64,000 bases of DNA, taken from contig NZ_QQSV01000010.1 of the NCBI RefSeq assembly GCF_003351145.1, positions 27,340 to 91,339 of the forward strand, written 5' to 3'. Every line of letters begins with the position of its first letter. Within the stretch, counting starts at the first letter, position 1. Positions 16,939 through 24,750 of the stretch are shown here, in pieces. The notes under the pieces are model-generated. The model saw nothing but the letters and a program-made list of their open reading frames with translations, did no database searches and was not told the DNA's origin. Origin of the DNA: Meiothermus sp. QL-1 (GTDB taxonomy: Bacteria; Deinococcota; Deinococci; Deinococcales; Thermaceae). Both the position numbers and the translations under genes were made by a program.

Positions 16939-19900
16939 ATGCTGGCCTGGATTGCTAGGTTGCTGGACAACAACGAGCGCAAGGTGGCCCGCTACTGGAA
17001 GACCGTGGTGGAGCCGGTCAACGCGCTCGAGGACGAGATCTCGCGCATCGAAGACCTCGCCGCTGAGTACGCTCGGCTGCGCGAGATGCACCAAAAAGGG
17101 GCCAGCCTGGACGAGCTTTTGCCCCGGGTCTTCGCTCTCACCCGCGAGGCCTCCAAGCGGTATCTGGGCCTGCGCCACTACGATGTGCAGCTCATCGGGG
17201 GCGCGGTGCTGCACGAGGGCAAGATTGCCGAGATGAAGACCGGGGAGGGCAAGACCCTGGTGGCCACCCTGGCGGTGGCGCTGAACGCCCTCACCGGCAA
17301 GGGGGTGCACCTGGTCACGGTGAACGACTACCTGGCCCGGCGCGATGCGGAGTGGATGGGGCCCATCTACCGCGGCCTGGGCCTTTCGGTGGGGGTGGTG
17401 CAGAACCATTCCAGCCCAGAGGAGCGCCGCCGGGCCTACCTCTGCGATGTGACCTATGTGACCAACAGCGAGCTCGGCTTCGACTACCTGCGCGACAACA
17501 TGGCGGTCACCCCCGAGCAGCTCGTGCTCCGCCACGACACCCCGTTGCACTACGCCATCATCGACGAGGTGGACTCGATTTTGGTGGACGAGGCCCGCAC
17601 CCCCCTTATCATCTCGGGGCCGGCGGAAAAGGCCACCGACGTCTACTACCGCATGGCCGAGATCGCCAAGAAGCTCGAGCGCGGCGAAAAACCCCCGGTG
17701 GGAAGCAAGGCCGAGCCCACCGGCGATTACATTGTGGAGGAGAAGCAGAAGTCGGTCCACCTGACCCTGAAGGGCATCGCCAAGGCCGAGAAGCTCTTGG
17801 GCGTGGAGGGCCTCTTCAACACCGAAAACATGGAGCTCGCCCACATGCTGATCCAGGCCATAAGGGCAAAGGAGCTCTACTTCAAGGACCGCGAGTACAT
17901 CGTTCAGGACGGGCAGGTCATCATTGTGGACGAGTTCACCGGCCGCCTCCAACCAGGCCGCCGCTTCGGCGAGGGGCTGCACCAGGCCATCGAGGCCAAG
18001 GAGGGGGTCCGGATCGAGCGGGAGAACCAGACCCTGGCCACCATCACCTACCAGAACTTCTTCCGCCTCTTCGAGAAGACCGCCGGCATGACCGGCACGG
18101 CCAAGACCGAGGAGAAGGAGTTCCAGGAGATTTACGGCATGGACGTGGTGAGCATCCCCACCCACCGTCCCGTCATTCGCAAGGACTTTCCCGATGTGGT
18201 CTACCGCACCGAGCGGGGCAAGTTCTTCGCCGTGGTGGAGGAGATTGCCGAGAAGTACGAGCGGGGCCAGCCGGTGCTGGTGGGCACCATCTCGGTGGAG
18301 AAGTCGGAGCGGCTTTCGAGCATGCTCAAGGATGTGCGCCACTTCCTGCCCCGCCTGGAGGCCCGGGCCCAGCTGCTTTTGAAGGCGACGGAGAAGCAGT
18401 CGGGCGAGGGCTGGGAGAAGCTGAGGAAGGCGCTGGCCCGCCCGGGCAGCCTGCGCGACGCGGACCTGGAGGCCTTTGAGGGCCTTATTCCGCCCAAGGG
18501 CAACATCCGCACCTACTGGGAGTACCTCAAGCGGGCGGTGCACACCGCCGAGCTTATCCGCAAGGGCATTCCCCACCAGGTCCTGAACGCCAAGTACCAC
18601 GAGAAGGAGTCCGAGATTGTGGCCCAGGCCGGGCGGAGCAGGACCGTGACCATCGCCACCAACATGGCCGGCCGCGGCACCGACATCAAGCTGGGGGGCA
18701 ATGCCGAGTACCTGGCGGCCGACCTCCTGCGCAAGGAGGGGCTGGATCCCCGCTCGGAGTGGCGCATCGAGCTCTTTATCAAAAAGCTGGTGCAGGGGGA
18801 GGAGGAGGAGGCTTTGCGCCTGGCAGGCGAGATCGGGGTGCGCCAGGCGGTGATCGACGAGATCCGCCGCCTGCGCGATACCTGCGCCGCCGACGAGGTG
18901 CGGGTCAAGGAGCTGGGCGGGCTGCACATCATCGGCACCGAGCGGCACGAGTCGCGCCGCATCGACAACCAGCTAAGGGGCCGTTCAGGCCGCCAGGGCG
19001 ACCCGGGCAGCAGCCGCTTTTATGTCTCTTTCGACGACGACCTGATGCGCCTGTTCGCCTCCGAGCGGGTAATCGCCATGCTGGACCGGATGGGCTTCGA
19101 CGACTCCGAGCCCATCGAGAACCAGATGGTGACCCGCTCCATCGAGCGGGCGCAGAAGCGGGTGGAGGACCGCAACTTCGACATACGCAAGCAGCTTTTG
19201 CGGCTGGACGAGGTGATGGCCCGCCAGCGCGAGGTGATCTACGCCCAGCGGCGCAACGTGCTTCTGGGCAGCGATGAGGTGGTGCGGGAGGGGGCCTTGG
19301 CCATGATCGAGGATACCGTGGATGCGGTGGCCTCGAACTACCTCAACCCCGAGCAGCACCCCGAGGACTGGGACCTGGAGGGTTTGCGGACAAGTATTCT
19401 GGACTACATCCCGGCCCTGAAGGACTTTGACTTCGAAAGCCTGCGCCAGCACAAGGCCGAGGAGGGCATCGAGCGGCTAATCGAGGCGGCCCGGGCCGCC
19501 TACGAGGCCCGCGAGGCCGAGCTCAACGCCCAGGGGCCGGGGCTTATGCGGGCGGTGGAGCGCTTCGTGACCCTGCAGGTGGTGGACAACGCTTGGAAGG
19601 AGCACCTGCACAGCATGGATGTGCTCAAGCAGGGCATCTTCCTGCGGGGCTATGGCCAGCGCGACCCCTTCCAGGAGTACAAGCTCGAGGGCACCCGCTT
19701 CTTCAACGAGATGATTGCTAGCATCAAAAGCGAGGTCACCCGCTTCCTTTTCCGCCTCCAGGTGGAGGTGAACCGCCAGCCCGCCCCAGCACCGGCCGAC
19801 CCTGGGGTGGCCTACGCCCCGCCCCAGTCCGACCCCTTCAGCGTGCGCCGCCCTGCCCGGCCGGCCTACACCGGGCTGAGCCGGGCCGAGCGCCGCCGGT

Positions 19901-19941
19901 TGGAGCGGGAGGAGCGGAAGAGGAACAAGGGCTCGAGCTGA
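16939..19941 (+). CDS. secA: Preprotein translocase ATPase SecA
   Basis: 1000 residues from ATG 16939. Walker [15 protein letters not shown] (about 94), [20 protein letters not shown] (about 207), the PPXD cross-linking region, GTEEKEF-like [38 protein letters not shown] (about 575) and [20 protein letters not shown] (about 678). The length exceeds E. coli SecA because of inserts near residues 470-530 and 590-650, as in other Thermaceae. The C-terminal zinc motif is absent. TAGAAT (16922-16927) is 11 bases before the ATG; TTG 16933 is an alternative start. Confidence 0.96.
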   Translation: MLAWIARLLDNNERKVARYWKTVVEPVNALEDEISRIEDLAAEYARLREMHQKGASLDELLPRVFALTREASKRYLGLRHYDVQLIGGAVLHEGKIAEMKTGEGKTLVATLAVALNALTGKGVHLVTVNDYLARRDAEWMGPIYRGLGLSVGVVQNHSSPEERRRAYLCDVTYVTNSELGFDYLRDNMAVTPEQLVLRHDTPLHYAIIDEVDSILVDEARTPLIISGPAEKATDVYYRMAEIAKKLERGEKPPVGSKAEPTGDYIVEEKQKSVHLTLKGIAKAEKLLGVEGLFNTENMELAHMLIQAIRAKELYFKDREYIVQDGQVIIVDEFTGRLQPGRRFGEGLHQAIEAKEGVRIERENQTLATITYQNFFRLFEKTAGMTGTAKTEEKEFQEIYGMDVVSIPTHRPVIRKDFPDVVYRTERGKFFAVVEEIAEKYERGQPVLVGTISVEKSERLSSMLKDVRHFLPRLEARAQLLLKATEKQSGEGWEKLRKALARPGSLRDADLEAFEGLIPPKGNIRTYWEYLKRAVHTAELIRKGIPHQVLNAKYHEKESEIVAQAGRSRTVTIATNMAGRGTDIKLGGNAEYLAADLLRKEGLDPRSEWRIELFIKKLVQGEEEEALRLAGEIGVRQAVIDEIRRLRDTCAADEVRVKELGGLHIIGTERHESRRIDNQLRGRSGRQGDPGSSRFYVSFDDDLMRLFASERVIAMLDRMGFDDSEPIENQMVTRSIERAQKRVEDRNFDIRKQLLRLDEVMARQREVIYAQRRNVLLGSDEVVREGALAMIEDTVDAVASNYLNPEQHPEDWDLEGLRTSILDYIPALKDFDFESLRQHKAEEGIERLIEAARAAYEAREAELNAQGPGLMRAVERFVTLQVVDNAWKEHLHSMDVLKQGIFLRGYGQRDPFQEYKLEGTRFFNEMIASIKSEVTRFLFRLQVEVNRQPAPAPADPGVAYAPPQSDPFSVRRPARPAYTGLSRAERRRLEREERKRNKGSS

Positions 19942-20786
19942 TGCTCTCCCGCCGCCGCGTTCTGGCCCTCTTGGCGCTGGGAGGAGGGGCGCTTCTGGCC
20001 TCGGCCACCCCCTACCGCTTCCAGGTAAGCCGGCATCGGCGGGTTTTGGCCGGGCTCGAGCGCCCCGTGCGGGTGGTGCAGCTCAGCGACCTGCACTACG
20101 GCCCCTTTATCCGGGCCGGTTCGGTGCGGCGCTGGGTGGAGGCGGCTTTGGCCGAGGGGCCCGACCTGGTGGTGATTACCGGCGATTTCATCGAGTCGGG
20201 CCTGCGGCTGCCCTGGCTGCGGCTTGGCCCGCCCGATCTAGAGGGGCTTCTAGCTGAGCTGGGGCGGCTTCGGGCTTCCTTGGGGGTCTGGGCGGTCTGG
20301 GGCAACCACGACCACGGCCTGCCCCAGGCCAGGCGCTTCCTGGCCCGCCACCTTCCCCGCCACGGCATCGAGCCCCTCACCAACCGGGGCGTGTGGGTGC
20401 GCGACGACCTCTACTTGAGCGGGGTGGACGATTACTGGCTCGGCGAGGCCGATCCCAAAGCGGCCCTGGCCGGCTACCGCAAGGGCAAGGCCAGCCTGGC
20501 CCTGGCCCACAACCCCGACTACTGGGACTTCTACTTCGGCCTGCCGGTCTCGCTGGCGCTGAGCGGCCATACCCATGGAGGGCAGGTCTATCTGCCGGGG
20601 GTGGGGGCACCCTGGACGCCCTCCTACTACGGCCAGGCCTACCTGGGGGGCTGGTACAGCCCGGGCCTGAGCCCCGCCTCACCCCCGGTGCCGGGCTTCG
20701 TCTCGCGCGGCCTGGGGGTAACGGGCCTGCCCCTGCGGCTGAACGTTCCGGCCGAACTGGTGGTCTTCGACTTTCTGCCAGGGTGA
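19941..20786 (+). CDS. Metallophosphoesterase with Tat-like signal, YaeI type
   Basis: 281 residues. The N-terminus SRRRVLALLALGGGALLAS is a twin-arginine-like signal or anchor. Calcineurin-type metal motifs follow: QLSDLHYG (about 47), ITGDFIES (about 79), WGNHDHG (about 116), and SGHTHGGQVYLPG (about 209). Relatives hydrolyse phosphodiesters or lipid A precursors such as UDP-diacylglucosamine. The start overlaps the secA stop by one base. A duplicated copy follows immediately. Confidence 0.85.
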   Translation: MLSRRRVLALLALGGGALLASATPYRFQVSRHRRVLAGLERPVRVVQLSDLHYGPFIRAGSVRRWVEAALAEGPDLVVITGDFIESGLRLPWLRLGPPDLEGLLAELGRLRASLGVWAVWGNHDHGLPQARRFLARHLPRHGIEPLTNRGVWVRDDLYLSGVDDYWLGEADPKAALAGYRKGKASLALAHNPDYWDFYFGLPVSLALSGHTHGGQVYLPGVGAPWTPSYYGQAYLGGWYSPGLSPASPPVPGFVSRGLGVTGLPLRLNVPAELVVFDFLPG

Positions 20787-20792
20787 TTGGCC

Positions 20793-21593
20793 ATGGTCTT
20801 CGGCTATGCCTTTAGCGTAACCCATTACCAGCGCGCCCTACCGGGGCTGCAGGCGCCCTTGCGGGTGGCCCACCTCTCCGATTTGCACATCGGCTTTTTC
20901 ATCCGGGCTGGCTCGGTGCGGCGCTGGGTGGAGGCGGCCTTGGCCGAGGGGCCCGACCTGGTGGTGATCACCGGCGACATCACCGATTCCGCAGACGAGG
21001 ACCTGGTGGCGGCTGGCCTGGCCGAGCTCGGGCGCCTCCGGGCTTCCTTGGGGGTCTGGGCGGTTTTGGGCAACCACGATTACCGCTACAGCGGCTACGC
21101 CCCCAAGCACCCCGGAAGACGGGTCAACCGCCTAAACCCCCCCAAGGTGCCCCTAGAGCCGCCCGTGGGGTTGGAGCGGCGCCTGGCCGACCTGGGTATA
21201 GGCGTGCTCAACAATCGGGGGCTTTGGCTGCGCCCCGACCTCTACCTGGCTGGGGTGGAGGACCTCTGGCACGGCGAGCCCGATGTGGAGAGGGCCCTTT
21301 CGGGCTGGCGGGGGAACTCGGCTGCCCTGCTCCTTTGCCACAACCCAGACTACCTGTACCAGGTGCCCTCCTCGGTGGGCCTCACCCTCTGCGGCCACAC
21401 CCACGGGGGCCAGGTGGTCCTGCCCGGGTACGGCCCGGCCTTCACCTCCTCCCTCTATGGCCAGCAGTTTGCCGCCGGCTGGGTGGAAGCGCCGGTGCCG
21501 GCCTTCATCTCGCGGGGCCTGGGAATGGCCACCCTGCCCGTGCGGGTGGCCTGCCCGGCTGAGCTGGCGGTGCACCGCCTCGTCCCGCTTTAG
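20793..21593 (+). CDS. Metallophosphoesterase, tandem paralogue
   Basis: 266 residues from ATG 20793. The same motifs appear in order: HLSDLHIGF, ITGDITDS, LGNHDYR, CGHTHGGQVVLPG. A 26-residue stretch after the first motif, beginning IRAGSVRRWVEAALAEG, is identical to the upstream copy and almost identical in DNA. It lacks the Tat-like signal, with only VFGYAFSVTHYQRAL before the domain, so it may be cytoplasmic or anchored differently. It carries a longer insert (about 103-130, Pro-rich). Confidence 0.84.
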   Translation: MVFGYAFSVTHYQRALPGLQAPLRVAHLSDLHIGFFIRAGSVRRWVEAALAEGPDLVVITGDITDSADEDLVAAGLAELGRLRASLGVWAVLGNHDYRYSGYAPKHPGRRVNRLNPPKVPLEPPVGLERRLADLGIGVLNNRGLWLRPDLYLAGVEDLWHGEPDVERALSGWRGNSAALLLCHNPDYLYQVPSSVGLTLCGHTHGGQVVLPGYGPAFTSSLYGQQFAAGWVEAPVPAFISRGLGMATLPVRVACPAELAVHRLVPL

Positions 21594-22672
21594 CGCACCC
21601 GGTAGCCGATTTCTTCCAGGATCTTTCGGGCCTGCTCCCGCTCTTCTGGGGTGGCGAAGCCCATGCGGATGGCCCCTCCTTCGTCGCGGATGGCCAGCAC
21701 CTCGAAGTTTTTGATGTTGATGCCGGCCTGGCCCAAAGCGGTGGAGACCCTGGCGATCTGGCCCGGCCGGTCGGGTACCTGGACCACCAGCTCGTGCATC
21801 ATCGGGAGCAGGCTGCGCTTGACGATGGGCAAGGCATCGCGGGTGCGCTTGGCCGCCTGGGCCACCTCGAGCAGGGCCTCGGGCTCCTCCAGAAGCCGCT
21901 CTAGCTCCAGCATCACCGCCCGCAGGTCCTCCACCGCCTCCTTCAGCGCTGCCTTGTTGGCCACCACCATGTCCCGGCTCATCCGGGGGGAGCCCGAGGC
22001 CACCCGGGTCAGGTCGCGGAAGCCCCCCGCGGCCAGAAACATCAGAAGCTCCTGGTGTGGGTCCTGGGCCACCAGCCGGTTGAGCCCCACCGCCAGCAGG
22101 TAGGGCAGGTGGGAGACCCGGGCCACCAGCCGGTCGTGTAAAGCAGGGGAGATTTCCAGCGGGTAGGCCCCTAGGCTTTCCACCAACCCCCGCACCTGCG
22201 CCAGGGCCTCGGGGTCGGTCTTGCCGTTGGGGGTCAGCACCCAGACCGCATTTTGCAGGAGGCCAGCGTGGGCCGCTTCCACCCCGGCCTTCTCGCTTCC
22301 GGCCATGGGGTGGGTGCCCACGAACCGGGGCAGCACCCCGGTCAGGGCCTCCACCACCGGGCCCTTGACGCTTCCCACGTCCATCCAGAGGGTAGAGGGG
22401 CTCGAGTAGCGGGCCAGCCGCCGCCCCTCCTCCACCAAGACCCCCACCGGCGCCGCCAGCACCCCGAGCTCGAGCTCCTCTATCCAGGCCCCGGGGCTGG
22501 GGTGGACCCGGTCCACCACCTGCAGGGCCAGGGCATCCTCCAAGGCCTTGGGATCGGGGTCGTAGGCATGGACCTCCTCAGCCAAAAAGCGCTCGCGCAG
22601 GCCCAGGGCCACGCTGCCCCCTAAAAGGCCGATGCCAAAGATACCGACCTTGGTGAAAAGGGGCTTCATCAT
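21590..22672 (-). CDS. tyrA: Prephenate dehydrogenase with C-terminal ACT domain
   Basis: 360 residues. N-terminal NAD motif GIFGIGLLGGSVALGL, then DVGSVKGPVVEAL (about 98), THPMAGSEKAGVEAA (about 120) with the catalytic His, and HLPYLLAVGLNRLV (about 188). Residues about 285-360 form an ACT domain (HELVVQVPDRPGQIARVSTALGQAGINIKNFEV), the probable tyrosine-sensing part. It oxidatively decarboxylates prephenate to 4-hydroxyphenylpyruvate. The start is one base after the DAHP synthase stop, so both share the attenuated promoter. Confidence 0.94.
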   Translation of the reverse strand: MMKPLFTKVGIFGIGLLGGSVALGLRERFLAEEVHAYDPDPKALEDALALQVVDRVHPSPGAWIEELELGVLAAPVGVLVEEGRRLARYSSPSTLWMDVGSVKGPVVEALTGVLPRFVGTHPMAGSEKAGVEAAHAGLLQNAVWVLTPNGKTDPEALAQVRGLVESLGAYPLEISPALHDRLVARVSHLPYLLAVGLNRLVAQDPHQELLMFLAAGGFRDLTRVASGSPRMSRDMVVANKAALKEAVEDLRAVMLELERLLEEPEALLEVAQAAKRTRDALPIVKRSLLPMMHELVVQVPDRPGQIARVSTALGQAGINIKNFEVLAIRDEGGAIRMGFATPEEREQARKILEEIGYRVR

Positions 22673-22673
22673 G

Positions 22674-23717
22674 CTAGTCGACCACCGGCTCGAGGGGCTG
22701 CGAGAGCCGGCGCCCCAGGGCCGGCAGAAGCGCCTTGATTTTACCCATCATCTCGGCAAACTGGGCCTCGGTGAGCTGCTGGGCTGCGTCGGACTGGGCT
22801 TTTTCTGGCTCAGGATGGGTCTCCACGATGAGCCCGTCCGCCCCAGCGGCCAGGCCGGCAAGGGCCAGCGCCGTCACCCAGTCGCGCTTTCCAGCGGCGT
22901 GCGAGGGGTCGATCCAGACTGGCAGGTGGGTGAGGCTTTTGAGCACCGGCACCGCTGAGACGTCCAGGGTAAAGCGGGTGGACTTTTCGAAGGTGCGGAT
23001 GCCCCGCTCCACCAGAATCACCCGCATGTTGCCCTGGGCCAGGATGTACTCGGCCGACATCAAAAACTCCTCCAACGTCATGCTCATCCCCCGCTTCAGG
23101 AGCACCGGCCGCCCGGCCTGGCCGGCGGCCTGCAGCAGGGCAAAGTTCTGCGCGTTGCGGGCCCCGATTTGGAGGACGTCGGCATAGCTCGCCACCAGTT
23201 CTACCTGCTCGGGCGACATCACCTCGGTTACCACGGGCAGCCCGGTCTCCTGCCGGGCTTGGGCCAGAATCTCCAGTCCCTTCTCCCCCAGCCCCTGGAA
23301 GCTGTAGGGGGAGGTGCGGGGCTTGAAGGCCCCCCCGCGGAGCATCTGGGCGCCGTGCTTCTTCACATAGCGGGCCGTGGTGAGGGTTTGCTCCAAGCTC
23401 TCCACCCCGCAGGGCCCTGCCGCAATCAGCACCTCGCCCCCCCCGGTGGCCCCGGTGGGGAAGCGCAGCACGGTGGGCTTGGGCTGGACCTCGAGGCTGG
23501 CCAGCTTGTAGGGCTTGGAGATGGGAATCACTTCCCGCACCGGTTCTAGCGCCCGGAAGTGCTCTATAAGCTCCGGGGTGGGCCCCCGGCCTATGGCCCC
23601 CACGAGCGTGGTGTGTTCCCCTTCGGAAACATGGGGCCGGTAGCCTACCCGCCGCACCTCTTCTACCACCATCTCGATCTCCTTTGGGCCTGCGCCGTGC
23701 TTCAGGATGATGAGCAT
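22674..23717 (-). CDS. aroF: 3-deoxy-7-phosphoheptulonate (DAHP) synthase, type I-beta with N-terminal ferredoxin-like domain
   Basis: 347 residues. Residues about 1-70 form the ferredoxin-like regulatory domain (MLIILKHGAGPKEIEMVVEEV). The barrel follows with IAAGPCGVES (about 96), RGGAFKPRTSPYSFQGLG (about 126), KRGMSMTLEEFL and DPSHAAGKRDWV (about 271). It condenses PEP and erythrose 4-phosphate, the first step of aromatic synthesis. ATG 23717 has a strong GGAGAGGTGA ribosome site. The leader contains a promoter, aromatic-rich leader peptide and terminator, described separately. The symbol follows common usage (aroF/aroG/aroH naming varies). Confidence 0.94.
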   Translation of the reverse strand: MLIILKHGAGPKEIEMVVEEVRRVGYRPHVSEGEHTTLVGAIGRGPTPELIEHFRALEPVREVIPISKPYKLASLEVQPKPTVLRFPTGATGGGEVLIAAGPCGVESLEQTLTTARYVKKHGAQMLRGGAFKPRTSPYSFQGLGEKGLEILAQARQETGLPVVTEVMSPEQVELVASYADVLQIGARNAQNFALLQAAGQAGRPVLLKRGMSMTLEEFLMSAEYILAQGNMRVILVERGIRTFEKSTRFTLDVSAVPVLKSLTHLPVWIDPSHAAGKRDWVTALALAGLAAGADGLIVETHPEPEKAQSDAAQQLTEAQFAEMMGKIKALLPALGRRLSQPLEPVVD

Positions 23718-23735
23718 TCACCTCTCCTTCCGCGC

Positions 23736-23767
23736 AAAGAAAAACTTCCGGGGAGGGTCCCCGGAAG
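23736..23767 (-). terminator. Attenuator terminator upstream of DAHP synthase
   Basis: On the minus strand a perfect 9-bp stem CTTCCGGGG / CCCCGGAAG (23767-23759 and 23753-23745, loop ACCCT) is followed directly by TTTTTCTTT (23744-23736). It lies between the leader peptide stop and the DAHP synthase start. Its 5' arm overlaps CGGGGAC (23763-23757), which can pair with GTCCCCG in the leader (23806-23800), giving a competing antiterminator. Confidence 0.88.
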
Positions 23768-23785
23768 CCGCTTTGCGCCAAACCG

Positions 23786-23860
23786 CTATGCCAGCCTCAC
23801 GGGGACGCAAGGCCAATAGAAGTAAAAGTAGCCGAAGCTGAATCCCCGGTAGGTCTGCAT
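23786..23860 (-). CDS. Aromatic leader peptide of the aroF-tyrA operon
   Basis: 24 codons from ATG 23860 to TAG 23788-23786. Codons 7-16 read FSFGYFYFYW: three F and three Y plus one further F and W, eight aromatic residues in ten codons, with another Tyr at codon 4. This is what a ribosome-stalling leader that senses all three aromatic amino acids should look like. The start lies eight bases after the TAGACT -10 box, so the leader itself is translated from the 5' end of the RNA. Too short for normal gene finders. The attenuation role is inferred from architecture. Confidence 0.85.
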   Translation of the reverse strand: MQTYRGFSFGYFYFYWPCVPVRLA

Positions 23861-23868
23861 ATGCCGTG

Positions 23869-23898
23869 AGTCTACGGGGCCTGCTGGGTTTTTGTCAA
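23869..23898 (-). promoter_or_regulatory. Promoter of the aroF-tyrA attenuated operon
   Basis: Perfect TTGACA at 23898-23893 and TAGACT at 23874-23869 on the minus strand, spaced by 18 bases. It overlaps the last codon of the upstream thioesterase gene. Transcription would start about at 23861, at the leader peptide ATG. Confidence 0.82.
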
Positions 23899-24293
23899 CG
23901 CAAGGGGGTGATGGCCAGGGTGCAGCGCGAGATGCAGATGAGCCTGCCCTCCTCGTCGCGAATCTCGACGTTCCAGACCGCGGTGGTGCGCCCCGAATGC
24001 AGGGGCGTTCCCGTGGCGGTCAGCCTGCCTGAGCGCACCGAGCGCAGGTGGTTGGCGTTGATCTCCATGCCGAAGCTGGTGTGGCCCTCAGGCGCGCCCA
24101 GGTAGGCCCCGATGCTGGCCACGGTTTCGGCCAGGGCCACCGAGGCTCCGCCGTGGAGGTAGCCGAAAGGCTGGTGGAGCTTTGGGGTGACCTCCATCTC
24201 GGCCACCACCCTTTGCGGGCTGGCTTCCAGGATACGGATGCCCAGGGTCTTCAGGAGGCTTTCCCCGTCGAGTTGGAGGCTTTTGGTTTCCAT
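23895..24293 (-). CDS. PaaI-family hotdog thioesterase
   Basis: 132 residues from ATG 24293. Hotdog fold with the motif HQPFGYLHGGASVALAETVASIGAYLG (about 45-71), typical of PaaI and 1,4-dihydroxy-2-naphthoyl-CoA thioesterases, and GMEINANHLRSVRSG. It hydrolyses an acyl- or aryl-CoA; the specific substrate cannot be read from sequence. TATGCT (24301-24306 on plus) lies seven bases before the ATG, so upstream in-frame starts are rejected. It diverges from the tmRNA gene. Confidence 0.85.
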   Translation of the reverse strand: METKSLQLDGESLLKTLGIRILEASPQRVVAEMEVTPKLHQPFGYLHGGASVALAETVASIGAYLGAPEGHTSFGMEINANHLRSVRSGRLTATGTPLHSGRTTAVWNVEIRDEEGRLICISRCTLAITPLR

Positions 24294-24330
24294 GACGCCC
24301 AGCATACTTCTCAAAAGAGAAAAAAACGGT

Positions 24331-24336
24331 TACAAT
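24331..24336 (+). promoter_or_regulatory. -10 box of ssrA
   Basis: TACAAT ends 12 bases before the tmRNA 5' end. A weak TTCTCA lies 16 bases upstream as a possible -35 box. The surrounding A/T-rich DNA is shared with the divergent thioesterase promoter. Confidence 0.5.
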
Positions 24337-24348
24337 AAAAACTTGCCT

Positions 24349-24691
24349 GGGGGCGTACTGGTTTCGACAGGGATGCCCAAAGGCAAGGCGGCGTGCCGAG
24401 GTAGCCCATGGCCTCGTAAAAATGGGCAAAGCCATAACTGGCAACAAGACCTACGCTCTCGCTGCTTAAAGCGACGCCCCTCAGAAGCCCAGCCGATGGC
24501 TCGCTGAAGGGGCGACCCAAAGTCGGCTGGCCTGCGGCAAGGCTCCGTAGCCAAGGGCGAGATTCCACGGGGCTGGGCCCAGGCCCGCGGTTGGCGGCGT
24601 AAGCCTGGGCGACGAGCAAGCGCCAACTACGCACGTAGATGTCTGCCGGAGGGGTCTTTGGACAGGGGTTCGACTCCCCTCGCCTCCACCA
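24349..24691 (+). ncRNA. ssrA: tmRNA (ssrA)
   Basis: 343 nt. The 5' end GGGGGCG pairs with CGCCTCC before the encoded CCA, and the tRNA-like domain has GGTTTCGACAG near the 5' end and GGGGTTCGACTCCCC at the 3' end. The tag frame at 24440-24469 reads GNKTYALAA then TAA, close to the GNQNYALAA tag I remember for Deinococcus. It rescues stalled ribosomes with SmpB and marks the product for ClpXP. Pseudoknot-forming GC-rich segments follow the tag. Confidence 0.96.
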
Positions 24692-24694
24692 TCG

Positions 24695-24732
24695 CCAGCG
24701 GGCGCTTTAGCCGCTGGTTCCCTTTAATCTTT
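24695..24732 (+). terminator. Probable ssrA terminator
   Basis: CCAGCGG (24695-24701) pairs with CCGCTGG (24711-24717), followed by the T-rich tract TTCCCTTTAATCTTT. It begins four bases after the tmRNA CCA. Confidence 0.6.
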
Positions 24733-24750
24733 GGGCCCCATAATGGGGCT

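Noticed and set aside
16558..18948. 796-codon open frame antisense to secA
   Set aside because: It mirrors the third-position GC pattern of secA, has low-complexity Leu/Gly/His-rich sequence, and no ribosome site or family motif.
24658..24750. Extended N-terminus of the VWA gene reaching into ssrA
   Set aside because: The extra codons lie in the tmRNA 3' end, and a -10 box six bases before GTG 24751 gives a better start.
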